Origin: Acanthosepion pharaonis
Taxonomy: Eukaryota > Mollusca > Cephalopoda > Sepiida > Sepiidae
NCBI GenBank assembly: GCA_903632075.3
Contig: CAHIKZ030001779.1
Span: forward strand, 3,157,001-3,221,000
Length of the DNA stretch: 64,000 bases
Reading direction: 5' to 3'
In this document: positions 44,891 to 55,800 of the stretch, piece after piece
How positions within the stretch are numbered: the stretch's first letter is position 1
Layout: each line of letters starts with the position of its first letter
Notes under the pieces: model-generated
What the model was told of the DNA's origin: nothing
Databases searched by the model: none
What the model saw: only the letters and a program-made list of their open reading frames with translations
Program-made: the position numbers and the translations under genes

Positions 44891-45085
44891 AGTATAGCGA
44901 TCATCATCATTGCACACACACACATACACCCTTTCAAATTCAAATCTTTAACAGCATTCATTCATTGGACAGAAAGCAACACTGCTATCTGAAGAAACAA
45001 TTTTAAAATCATATTTTCATATAGTAAATTTTGTGCACTTTTGGGAGAATTGGCTCCCAGAAGTCTCCCCAAAACTCAGGCACTG

Positions 45086-45173
45086 ATTGGTCAGTATCAA
45101 CCAATCAGATTCTTTGCGTGTGGAGAATGATTTTTCCCGCACAGATTCCTAATTCGATGACTACCTATATAAA
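45086..45173 (+). promoter_or_regulatory. LTR promoter: paired CCAAT boxes and TATA box
   Basis: ATTGG at 45086 and CCAAT at 45101 form an inverted pair. TATATAAA lies at 45166-45173. Transcription would start about 45195-45205 on the plus strand. Confidence 0.6.
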
Positions 45174-45525
45174 CAGAACAAAAGAGGACCAACACCAGTG
45201 AGACTTCGACTGCTACTGGAATCAGCATCGGTCGAAGACATGCGCCCATCTTCTCACTCACTCTCAAATTACATATTCTATCACACTTACATAATTTTCC
45301 TCTTGCACAGCAGAACTGTCTAAAACATTTATAACAGACTAATAACTCTTTCATTTCCTTTTCAGAGAACATTCATAAACTTTTTACTCTCGTCTAACTC
45401 ACTGCATGCTTCTTTTTCGTATATATTCTTTATTGTATGCTTTGTTGAATGCAATTTATATATATATTAATACCTTTGCCTTGTCCTTTGTTCTTATATT
45501 AGTTTGGGTTCCTAAACAAAAATTA

Positions 45526-45531
45526 AATAAA
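45526..45531 (+). terminator. AATAAA poly(A) signal of the solo LTR
   Basis: AATAAA lies about 325 bases downstream of the presumed start site, followed by a GT-rich GTGGTGAG. Confidence 0.5.
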
Positions 45532-45604
45532 TGTGGTGAGAGGCCTAGACATGCTACATCTCACTGATAACTCTGATGTTCATTTGGTATTCTGCCACAT
45601 TAGT

Positions 45605-46475
45605 TTTCTAGATAAGTACTTTACAGGGTGATCCTTCTGTGACAATATTGCAGCTATAGCACTGTTACTGGTATCTGTAGTTAACATCAATTCTTTTGCT
45701 GGGTTAAAAATTTTAACAACTGGTTTGTTTATGAGTGCCTTTTTAAATTTCTTGAAGTGATTTCCTGTTTTTTTGTTCATTGAAACTTGGTATTCTTCTT
45801 CCTTATTTCACTAAGTGGCTCTACAAGGTCACTATATCATAGTAGATATCTCTTATAGAATTTGGTTAATCATAAAAATGAATCTAACTCTTTTTTATTT
45901 CTGATATTTTATTAATGAGTTTATCATCTGGCAATATACTGTCTTTGGATATTTGATATCCTAGGTACAAAATTATTGTGATTAATTGTCATACAAGCAC
46001 TATTTAATTTTGGGCTCTTTACTGCATGCATCAATGCCAATGTCATCCTGATATACAATTATGTTTTTAATCCCCTCTAAAACTTTATTCAATGGCTTTT
46101 TGGAAAATATGATTTGACCTTTTTTACTCCAAATGGAAGATGAGTCCATCTTAGTAATCCAATAGGGGTGTTTATTGTGGTGACTTCTTGAAACTTGCTA
46201 TTGATTTTTATCTTATTATATGCTGACTTAAGGCCAACTTTAGCAAAGTATTTCATACCAGCAAACTCATGGCATGCTGTTTCAATGCTTGACAACAGGA
46301 ATGTATCCAAACAGATTTGGTGATTCACACCCACCTTATAATCACAAATTCTTAAATTTCCATTTGACTTGCTTATTGCCACAATGGGTGAAGCCCAATT
46401 GCTACTACACTGGCTAATTTTTTCTAATATTCAGGATTCTCCATCTTGGCTAAGTAACTGATTGGCAGCACCATA
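45605..46475 (-). pseudogene. Gypsy 2 reverse transcriptase and RNase H start
   Basis: In minus-strand order: WASPIVAISKSNGNLRICDY, VNHQICLDTFLLSSIETACH, EFAGMKYFAKVGLKSAYNKI (motif A Asp appears as Gly in KVGLKS), VTTINTPIGLLRWTHLPFGV, a decayed YQDDI region near 46040, and RNase H PVVKIFNPAKELMLTTDTSN, SAIAAILSQKDHPVKYLSRK. Stops and shifts occur between the blocks. Only a few bases separate the 5' edge of the RT from the LTR remnant at 46477, so gag and protease were deleted. Confidence 0.75.
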
Positions 46476-46476
46476 T

Positions 46477-46590
46477 TGTTATGATATGTATTCTCTCTGA
46501 CAAATGCAGTCTTGTGAAGAGAAGATAACTCTCCCATAGGTATGACAATACTGCCTTTTATGCAGTACCTGATTTACATATCACCACACC
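46477..46590 (-). repeat. LTR remnant (5' side) of Gypsy 2
   Basis: Direct-repeat partner of 43948-44060. Similarity stops near 46590, so the outer part of this LTR is lost. Confidence 0.6.
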
Positions 46591-46599
46591 ATGAATTAG

Positions 46600-47035
46600 T
46601 GGCTAACAAGTTAATATGACAGACCCTTATTGTAGTGAGTTCAGTCTTTACTGAATGGTCTGAAATTTTGACCTGATACCAAACTAAAATCACTTATATT
46701 CTTGAGGAAGATCAGAGTAAAAACCAATATAAATTTTGCAATAAAATCATAGATAATAATGCTAGTTCAAAAAAATTCATTTGGGCTGGAACAAAAGTTT
46801 GTAGTGTTTTTTAATAGGTGGCATTTGAATACGATTTTGCTTCACATATCCCAAAAGGTGACAGTTCAATGTATTTTCTTATAGAATTCACTTGTGGATT
46901 GTGAATTTTAAATAAAATGAATTTTTCTCATTTGATGATCTTCATTTTTAAGGAGAAACTTCTACAAACAGAAGAAAGATATGTCACATTTATGAAAATG
47001 ATACCACTGTCCATAACAGATTATGTTAGAATAGG
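46600..47035. other. non-coding stretch
   Basis: No feature recognised before the LINE fragment. Confidence 0.55.
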
Positions 47036-47039
47036 GGAT

Positions 47040-47870
47040 CCCACAAGAGACAGTATCAGCCATCATGATGATGTATAAGAACCTTCATGCAATGGTCTGA
47101 TCTGGGTGTCTTGCAGGGAAATACACTTGCCCCTTTCCTTTTCATTCTGTGCTTACATTATGCCCTACAGGTCGGGGGTTCACCCTTGGAAAAGCAAGAA
47201 GTTCATGTCACTTAGCAAAAACAATAACAGACATAGATTATGCAGATGACCTTGCCTTGATGTCAGACATGATTGATAAAGCTACCAAACTTCTCCATCT
47301 CATCAAAGCAGCCAGTGAAATTGGTCTCTGCATTAATACAGGCAAAATAGAATTTATCAGCTACAACTAAGAAGGAGAAATTAAGTTGAAAAATAGCAAC
47401 ACCATTAAATCCATCCAAAATTTTTTTTTTACCTTAGCAGCAACATCCAGTCAACAGAGAGAAGACATCAAAATCTGCAAAGGCAAGGCCTGGGATGTTC
47501 TTAATGGTCTGAGCACCTTCTGAAAGTCCTCTCTCTCTGGCAATCTTAAGAGAGACTTATGATGAAACAACAAGAAGCATCACAGAACATACAATGTTAC
47601 AAGTTGCATTGAACATCAGATGGAAGAAACACCCAACAAAGAAACACCCAACAAAGAAACACCCAACAAAGAAACACCTGTATGGACACTTTCCTCCTAT
47701 CTCAGTTTTGCTAAGAGAGAGAAGGCTTCAGCCAGCTGATCACTTCTTGTGAGTGACACCCATTGTACAGCTAAAGATCAGTTGGAAGACTTCATCATAC
47801 CTACATTGACCAACATGTAGATGACTCTGGATGCCATCTGGAGGACCTGCCAACAGCGATGTCCATGTAT
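47040..47870 (+). pseudogene. LINE reverse transcriptase fragment (third LINE family)
   Basis: Motif B relic GVLQGNTLAPFLFI-like in shifting frames at about 47100, then RTGRGFTLGKARSSCH, TITDIDYADDLALMSD (motif C YADD), KAASEIGLCINTGKIEFISYN, EGEIKLKN, NTIKSIQNFFYL and a connection region to GCHLEDLPTA near 47850. It belongs to a different family from the LINEs at 4.5, 29-32 and 60-62 kb. It is 5'-truncated with several shifts. The SINE at 47884 begins directly after it. Confidence 0.75.
47626..47678 (+). repeat. 15-bp in-frame tandem repeat inside the LINE
   Basis: GAAACACCCAACAAA is repeated 3.5 times without a change. The unit length is a multiple of three and expands the KHPTK part of a KKHPTKKHLYGH-type segment. 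Confidence 0.9.
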
Positions 47871-47883
47871 CCTTGAGGACACA

Positions 47884-48200
47884 TGGCATAGTGGATAAAG
47901 GTGTTAGTTAGATCCAGTGACAGGACCCAAAGAGTGTGAGTTCAATACCCGGTTAAGGTAGTGGAGAACTTTCAGAGGAAATTAACAGGAGATAACTGAT
48001 AACTGACATCCATTAAACATAGCACACGGAACTAGAACAGTTCCAGTGAGTGAAATAAAGGGTTCATTCGACATTCCAACCACCTGAAGAAGGCCGGAGC
48101 GTACAATGGCCGAAATGTTGTAATAAATATGGCGACAACGATGAGGACAATAGTCTGAATAATGTAATGTACATAATACCTCATCTCAGAAATATAGACA
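47884..48200 (+). mobile_element. tRNA-headed SINE with Penelope-like 3' tail
   Basis: The head has an A box (TGGCATAGTGGATAA, 47884) and a B box (GAGTTCAATACCC, 47939), 45 bp apart as in tRNA genes, including CCCAAAGAG before the B box. The body has AACAGGAGATAACTGATAAC. The 3' third carries a hammerhead-like core (48069-48120) and ends TACCTCATCTCAGAAATATA. The same unit occurs after the Penelope gene at 59.5-59.8 kb and inverted at 57.5-57.8 kb. This is the only copy with the complete A box and complete tail. Confidence 0.8.
48069..48120 (+). other. hammerhead-ribozyme-like core
   Basis: CUGAAGA (48084-48090) fits the conserved CUGANGA. After one extra A, GGCC pairs with GGCC (48092-48095, 48108-48111), and GAAA follows at 48112. 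UGUUG (48116-48120) can pair with CGACA (48069-48073), which is followed by U and then a U in the UH position of a cleavage site. The stem I hairpin is absent (CCAACCAC only), and the extra A before stem II is atypical. Activity is unproven. Confidence 0.45.
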
Positions 48201-48204
48201 GATC

Positions 48205-49640
48205 CTAGCTAGACATGTCCAGTGCATACTACCCAACAAAACCCCAACCCAGAGATGGCAAACCTGATTGGGAGATCCAGGCAGTGCTTTGTCACCCTTG
48301 CTAATTTTTCAATATTTGATTTTTTTCTACTTACATATATATATGTTACAAATTAAACTAAGCATAACTATTAAAGAATGAAAAATTTTTGCACATTTTG
48401 ACATCATTCTGGGATCTTTTTTTGTTCAAATCCATGAATTTGTTTTGCTTATGTTATTTTAATCTTGTGTTGATGTTAAATGTTGCCACAAAATATTGTT
48501 AATTTATTTAAGATGGAGTGATCTATTGTAAAATGTCTCTAATTTGTTTTAAGATACACTGTATTTATTTAAAATTTTTCTAGTTGAATTGTTCATCTAT
48601 ATTGCATATGATCCATTATTGTACATAATTAGGTTACAATAAAATTTGTATTTTATATTAACACTACCTTATGAAAATTGAAATGTAGTAGAGTGGGGGA
48701 CCTCTTATCATAGATTCGATGTTGGCCCACAAGACCCTTGAACCAGCTATGTAGCAAGATGTCCTGCATAAAACTCCAGTACCTTTGTGTTGCCATTAGT
48801 AAGGTTATGAGTAGAGCTTCATAAAACATTTTCTTTAATGTTTTGGGAATTTCTGTTTATTACCCCCCCCCCCCCAAATATCATGGTGATATTGAAAGAA
48901 AGAAAAAGAAAGAACAATAAGCACCCTCACCCATATATAGATAATAAAATGTATGGTGATAGTAAAAAGTTTTCAAACACTAGCTAAAATCACCATGATT
49001 GTTGTAAAGTGAATGATTGGAACAATGAACAGGAATATTTATTAAACTTAAAACAAAATGCATTACATTGTGAATTCATTGAAATTATTCAGGATTTTGT
49101 ACAGTAGTTTTTATTCTTTATGATTATTGATAATGTGCAAAAACGTTTACCACCATTGATTTAATTATATATTCTATTAAGCAAAAACCAATATGAGATT
49201 ATTGGTCTTTTTTAGTTTTAGAGGATTTGTCTTCTGATTTTCATGGCTCTAAATATGATTAGCTGCCATTTGTACTTTTCATACGATTTGGACATACATA
49301 GAGAAATGTGGTGCAAGGCAATGTGAATTTAGAGGCATTATCACTCACATATTGTTGGTGGACATATCTAATGAAAATGTTTAACTCTGGCACATTTTTA
49401 GGTACTAAAGCTTGTTCATACACACACACACACACACACATATGCAAGCACATTTTCATCAATTTAAGTTCTAGCTTCTTCAGTTTACAATCATTTTTTT
49501 AATTTTTAAGTGGAAATTATTAATGGAAAAAGTAATATTATTTTTATTTTTGTCTGTGTGAATATTGATTAGTTGCTACAAGCATGGGGCATAATATATC
49601 AGTCATCTTTAGCTTTTTGGAATATTTATTACTCCAATAT
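48205..49640. other. AT-rich non-coding stretch
   Basis: It contains a C13 homopolymer at 48863-48875 and a CA tract at about 49420-49441. No gene recognised. Confidence 0.6.
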
Positions 49641-49642
49641 AA

Positions 49643-49678
49643 AGTATTTAATGTGGGAAGAGTATTTAATGTGGGAAG
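49643..49678 (+). repeat. perfect 18-bp tandem duplication
   Basis: AGTATTTAATGTGGGAAG occurs twice head to tail, immediately before the hairpin at 49691. Confidence 0.95.
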
Positions 49679-49690
49679 AGTTGCATATAT

Positions 49691-49758
49691 ATATATGTGT
49701 GTGTATTTTTATTTTCAATTCATTCATGAATTGAAAATAAAAATACACACACATATAT
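49691..49758. repeat. perfect 32-bp palindromic hairpin
   Basis: The arms 49691-49722 and 49727-49758 are exact complements around the loop TTCA. The outer part is AT/GT microsatellite-like and the inner part TTTTTATTTTCAATTCA is not. The Penelope coding relic starts about 40 bp after it. Confidence 0.95.
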
Positions 49759-49794
49759 TATAAGAAACAAAATACCAATCCTTTATATATCCAC

Positions 49795-50650
49795 CCTAAG
49801 TTGAATCACCCCCACATCTATAATAAAACATGTACCTTAATCAATAGAGAAACAAATTAGTATAAATTCTGCTAATGAAGAGATATTCTATAAACATTGT
49901 AATTTTTATAATAAAGCTTTAAAGAATAGTGGCTATAAATGCCCCAACATTAAATTTAAAAATGATAATAAAAATAACGAGAGAAGAAATAGAAAAATCA
50001 TTTGGTACACCCCCACCCTTTTAAAAACGAAATGGTTAGTATTAAGTTAGGACAAAAAATATTGATTGAAAAGCAAGATTTTTAATAAAAATACTCTTTT
50101 TAGGTTATAGTTGTACTGCAAATGTAGAAAAAATTATAAAAAATACAATAATAAAATTTTAAATAAATACTTAAACCAGAATAAAAAAAATAGTGGTTCA
50201 GAAATGAGAATAAATAATAGTAATGAAAAATTATCTAACTGTAGGAATCCCATAAATTGTCCATTGAATAACAAGTGTCTTACAGAAACTATAGTTTACC
50301 TGTGTACCTTTCATCTATTGAAAATCCAGATATTAAAAAATTTTATTATCAGTAGCACTAAAAATGATTTTAAATTAAGATGGTACCAGCACTTGTCTTC
50401 CTTCAAAAACAATGAGTATCATAACCAAACATCCCTATCTAAATATTTTTAGCATAAAAAGAAACAAAAAAAACAGTAAAATGGAAATTATTAAAAAAAA
50501 CAAGAACTTGTAGGTCTTTAAATGACCCATGTCCTTTGTGCCTACATGAAAAGTTATATATTAAGTTTCTTAAAAATAAAGATTTATTAATGCAATGAAA
50601 AGAAATAACTGTCTTTTGTAGGCATTGCATTATGTTCACTTTAAAACATA
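49795..50650 (+). pseudogene. Penelope-like element of a second type, C-terminal part
   Basis: Blocks in three frames: FYKHCNFYNKALKNSGYKC, ERRNRKIIWYTPTLLKTKW, a VIVVLQM/SYSC.ANVEKIIKNT relic, NCRNPINCPLNNKCLTETIV, then LRWYQHLSSFKNNEYHNQTS and LSKYF. The NCRN..NCPLN..CL Cys pattern followed by a GIY-YIG-like domain is typical of a Penelope-like group common in cnidarians and other invertebrates. The RT is missing. No usable reading frame remains. Confidence 0.65.
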
Positions 50651-50659
50651 ACAAATTAA

Positions 50660-52320
50660 AAAAACTTTCATAATTATATATCTATCATTTGATTACAATT
50701 AAAAAAATGTGTACTTAATTCCTAAATTTTAAATTTTAATTTTAACAATGCCATATCTAATGTACCGTTAAATATAATAAATATTGCATTTTAGATCTTT
50801 ATAAATAAAAATACAAAACATGATTTAATCATATTTGAAGCCCCTTTAAAAAGCCCCAAATGTATTTGGAAAAAATATAAATAAAAATGCCAAAATTAAC
50901 CCATGGTTTGATACAAATAACTACTTGTATTTTAATGTATCTTATAAATATTCCAAAAAAGGTAGACAGAATGATACGTCTCATACATAAAAGCCTGTAC
51001 TGGCAAGCAAAAATTACATACCCACACCAAACCATTAATCCACATTTTTCGCTATTCCGATTAGATTTTTTCAGATTAGACCTATTCCCTGATTCATCGA
51101 AATAGACAACACCCATTTATAATTTTGAAATCTCATTCCTCCTCCAGTTTAAACTCTGAAATATAATACTACTTTGCTTAAAACATAAATCATTTTTTGT
51201 CTGAAGTTATTCAACATTGCTTGAAAATGGAACAAAAATTTTAATTTTAATTTTTAGTTCTGAAAAATAGTAATTTCTGTGTCACAATGAAAATATATTT
51301 TAAAATAATATTATAATATTATGCTCTACTTTGTATCAAGCACTTTTTTAAAAATAATTACTAAAGAACTGTGGATTATTAATCTGACTGTTCTTTCTTT
51401 TTATTTTGATATATATATATATATAATATTAAAAGTATTTGTTTATATATATATATATATGCAAGTGTATATATATATATATATATGTGTGTGTATGTGT
51501 GTGTGTGCACACTAAATTTAAGTATGAGTAAGTGTGTATGTGCACACCTATCTGGATTTAGTTTTCTCTCTGGTAAAGGAATAAGTGACTACTGCATCTG
51601 TCTTATTTCCAAGCAGTCTGAAAGAAATCAACTTCTGTTGGAATATATCAGATGCTGAAATGAAATTTGAACCTCATATATGTCATAATCAATTTATGCT
51701 CAGATGCTGGAAAGATATCTTAATCTTATCCTTTGGGTTTTGAGCGCATTTAAAAATCAATAGAAGTGCATAAGAAGTTATGCAAGTTGAGTGGTCAGCA
51801 ATAAGTAAGCTTGCACACGATAGAAAGTTATATAAACTAAGTGCAACCACTGTTTCATTGCATATCCAGATATATGAATGCCAGAATTACAAATGAGCAA
51901 ATCAGTTGGAACCGTATTTCTGTGGTATATCAGGTATATATAATATTGTATAAAAGATCATGATATGTATGATTGCATATGTAAAACAAATTACATATGT
52001 TTGTCTGTAATCTGAATTGTTCCACTGGGTTATCTACCATCTTGAAAAAGTTATTTTACTGGCCTTTCAGCCAACAAATATTTCTGTGCAATATCAAGAA
52101 TAATCTTAAGTAAAATTTATGCATTTATGATTTATACATTGCATCCATTTTCTCAAATAATCACAGATTTGATTGGTTGCTGAAATAAAAAAAATAATCA
52201 TTATACCAGTTCACTTATATTGATATTGACAAATGCTTTTTCTTCAATTTTACATTTTTTCCATTCCTCCTCATCATAATCGTAAATATGTTCAAATAAA
52301 TAATAATGCAATATTTTTTC
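50660..52320. other. AT-rich stretch with short (AT)n tracts
   Basis: AT tracts lie at about 51411-51425, 51446-51461 and 51470-51486, followed by GT-rich sequence. The open frames at 50829-51116 are not recognised. Confidence 0.55.
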
Positions 52321-52324
52321 TTTT

Positions 52325-52845
52325 AATCATTTCACCCCAAGCACGGCAATAAAGCCACTAAGGTGCAAGGGGTTAGTGAGTGTGAGACAATAATAAAAAA
52401 AACATTATTAAGAAGAAGGAACAATACTAGAACAACAAAAAATAAACTGAAGATAAAAATTAATCTTCAAAAAGTTAAATGCAATGTTGAAGTTGACTTG
52501 AAAGTAAGAAGTTCTGTTTGTATAAGACTTATGGTTACATCTAGCCATCTTGACTGTAAAATAATGATATCTTGCCACCAATCTAGTACTGCACTTACAT
52601 TCATAAAGTCTGGGTAGCAAAGAGGAAAGCTCATAAAAACAATTACCATGAAAATATTTACAGAAAAGGTACAGGGAAGTTACATCACAGTTGTGAGAAA
52701 GTGACTGAAACTAAGATGCCAGGTCAGGATAAATAACATTGCAGATTCTTCTTTTTATTTTATCAAGAATCTCTAAATACATAGCAGAAGCACCAGATCA
52801 GATGTGGCAGCAATATTCAATGTATTATTGAATATGCTACTCCAG
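52325..52845 (-). mobile_element. family-A LINE, decayed 3' fragment (copy 4)
   Basis: The minus strand reads EYCCHIWSGASAMYLEILDK, IKRRICNVIYPDLAS, FQSLSHNCDVTSLYLFCKYF, HGNCFYELSSLLPRLYECK and CSTRLVARYHYFTVKMA, and then a 3' UTR ending GCTTGGGGTGAAATGATTAA. It aligns with the C-terminal part and 3' UTR of the 4.5-6.46-kb LINE and includes the segment deleted there. Confidence 0.8.
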
Positions 52846-52849
52846 CTGA

Positions 52850-55800
52850 GTTAATATTTTACAGAAGAGAGTGCTTTTTTAATAACTACTTCTCCAAATG
52901 TTTATATGATGATTTGGACTTTCATTACTTACAGTTCTGAGTGTTGAAATAAAAGGGGTACTTAAAATGTTTTACTAAATTTTTAATAATTTTCAGTAAT
53001 GAACATTTTGTCTTAGAATGTTTACAGTCTAAATTAAGGGATAGTAAGAAATTTCCTGAATATTTAATAAAAGGGGTGGTTGGAATAAGTATTTCCTAGG
53101 TGGACTTTTCTTTGAAAAACAATAATCATCTCATCTAATTTATTCTAAGGTAAATGGAAAGTAAAAGAGCTAAAAATATTAGGCACTGATGTTGAAAAAT
53201 GCAATTTCTTAAATATTACAACATTTAAAAATATTTAATATTACAACATTTCAAAATGAATTATCAGGAATGTTCTTGTGATGAAGAGTGCTTTTCTCCA
53301 TTTTGTACCTTAAATGTAGTCATTTATCTTGCATACCAAGAGCTGCTCCGCCCTCTTTGTGTATTCATATACATGGTATATGCCTTAGCTATGCTAATTA
53401 GGCAGTTATTTATATATCACTACAGTTCTATTCATTAATATTTTGTGAATAAATATTTAAAAAGTACATAACATTTCACACACACCAAATCAAGTCTGGT
53501 ATAAAGTCATGTTTTGACAAAAATCCAGTGGGCATTAAAGACACATTTAAAACTTGTAAAACATTTTAGCATATTTTCATTGCACTTAAAATTGAAAACA
53601 AGCAAATATTCTGATATTTCCCTTGAAAGTATTTCCATCACATTAGCTGTGTACCACAACCCTTGTCTTGATAAGGACTATCTATAACAATCCTTTTCAC
53701 ATAGGGAAACAGATATATACTGACATACATACAGAGTTCATTATTTTGTGAATGAACTCTATTTTCTAGATAATCTTACAATTTTTAGTTTATACAGATT
53801 TTACAAGTATACTATACTAAGCATGAACTATCCAAAGTATCAAAGTGAAACACCATAGAAATTAATAATTTGATCATAAAATACTTATTACTATTCTGTT
53901 ATCAAGTTAAAGCACCAAATCCATAATTAGTTATTCCTCTTCTGAGAAAAACAAAAAGAAGCATCATTTTAGCCTGTTTAAAAAAAGATACTGCAAATCA
54001 AGGGAAGAGTGAAAAAAGAAATGACAGATAACAACTTTAATAGCAGATTCAGTAAGCAGTTAGCTTCATTGTCTCATGAGCTGCTCATTTATTTTGCCAG
54101 AGAAACAAATTGTCTTCAAAATTGTATAAAAAGAGAGAATGGTGTCTGTTTTAGTTTTACTTATCCAAATATAAATGCAAACTTGTACTGATAACAAGCT
54201 TAATCAGGTTACAGTCTCCATTTGTAATCTTCCAAATAGAAGGTCCAATGCTCCATTGCATAATTCTAACTGACAAATGAACCATTGTCAGATGTAGGTG
54301 TTTGACGTTTTACAAATAAGTCTTATGGTTGAGCTATAATAAGTCTCCTCTCTTTATTGCCTTTTCTCTCTTTTTGTCCCTCTTACTTTTTACTGATTTT
54401 ACTTTCTCTTCTCAAGTGGCTTTTTTCACAGGAACTGATTTGGCTTTGGTCAAACAGTTGACAATCATTAAGTGATCCTCTTATCTTAAATCTATTTATT
54501 TATACTTACCAGTTTATTTTTAATTACTTCTGCTCAGAAACATTAATCTTCTTATTATGTCCTGTTGTATTGCATCAAGTGGATATGTAAATACTGTTTA
54601 TTCAAGCATTTACAAAGATCTGTTAAACTACAATTTGTTTTCTGTGAAGAGAATTATGTTCTTGACAAATATGATAAATACACTGAAAGGCTCTGTGGTG
54701 ATTCTTAAATTAATTTTTCCATCCATAAAATGTTTTAAATTTAAGTGATCACCAAGTAAACAAAATATTTATTTAATTTGGTATAACTTGAAAATTTTGG
54801 GAAAGTAAACTTAACCTTTATTAATTTTTAAAAGAAGGATTAATTTATTAATTTGAAAAGATTATTTTTTCTCTTACTGTTGATTCTGTTCATAGTGTTA
54901 TGATAAGCATATAGAGGCAGAACAAAGAAGAAATAAGGAAGGTTTAAAGAAATAAACAATTGTATTAACATCAAATACATCAAATGATAAATCAGTGTAG
55001 ATGTCTCTCATTGAAAAAAAGAGATAATTGGAGTTGTAAAAGGGTATCTACTAAGGAGGGGAGGAGAGGAGAGAGATGGCAGGGGGGTGAGGGGCAGAAA
55101 CTGAGGTAATAAGCCTTCTCTTGGAGATGGGAAGTTGCTTTCAGACAAAATTTGTGAAACAGGGCCAAGATGCCCTCCAACTGCTGAAAATATCCCTTTG
55201 ATGGGTTTTTATGTCCTTTCTTAGGCTCAAATCGGCTCCAGTTTTTATTTTGTTTCTTTAGGCAGGAGTAGGTGCTATTGGGTGGAAATTCCAGATTGTA
55301 TTGCTTATTTTTTCTTTGAGTGTAAGAGCAAAAGTGGAAGGTATATGCGGAGCTTTGTGCAGTTGACAGAATTTTAGTTTAGTTTTGGGGTTAGAACATT
55401 CAGATCTGGCCAGTGGTGAAAATTAGTGTAACATGAATCAGAAGAGGATCTAGTTTTAGGAAGAATGTAACAATAGTGATTTTTTTCACTTTGGTAAGAT
55501 AGATTTTATGAGAACGAAATGATAGGAAAACACTTTTTGATTTAAAAATATGAATAATTTGTCTAGCTTAAAAATTAAAGACTTACAGAAAGTAATCATT
55601 GTAGATAAGAAATTCTTGTTACATTTCTTGCAAGTTGTCTTCATATGATTCTAATTTTCATCAAAATTCTATTCATATTTTAAACAGACAAAAAATGTAA
55701 TTATTTGAAAGAATTTTATTCAAGTTCCTGATCATTATTTTTATTTCTAATAAAATTGAGGAAGAAGAAAAATGATATCATGTTGGTTAGGATTATTTAA

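Larger units (their letters stand above)
44894..45599 (+). mobile_element. solo LTR inserted in Gypsy 2
   Basis: 706 bp flanked by TTAGT at 44889-44893 and 45600-45604. The Gypsy 2 RNase H reading frame is continuous across the junction if the segment and one TTAGT copy are ignored (SRKLT on one side, SVEVNYLNIE on the other). Read on the plus strand it has promoter words (CCAAT boxes, TATATAAA at 45166), then a 5' UTR-like part and AATAAA at 45526, and it ends in CA: the U3-R-U5 layout. The 5' end reads AT, not TG. No internal element coding remains. Confidence 0.8.
43948..46590 (-). mobile_element. second Ty3/Gypsy element, internally deleted
   Basis: Minus-strand RT and RNase H (46475 down to 44600) and an integrase C-terminal tail (44580-44254) lie between two related segments that begin TGTTATGATA at 43948 and 46477, interpreted as LTR remnants. 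gag, protease and most of integrase are missing. A solo LTR of another element interrupts RNase H at 44894-45599. Codons are AT-rich with many stops, so this element is older than the Gypsy copy at 18-21.6 kb. Confidence 0.7.

Noticed and set aside
53256..53438. Segment ending TATATCACTACA that resembles part of the Gypsy 2 LTR
   Set aside because: Only a few short words match and their order is not convincing.
54992..55180. Minus-strand frame (FHKFCLKATSHLQEKAYYL...) in a purine-rich patch
   Set aside because: No recognised family, no splice or poly(A) context, and flanking frames are equally open.
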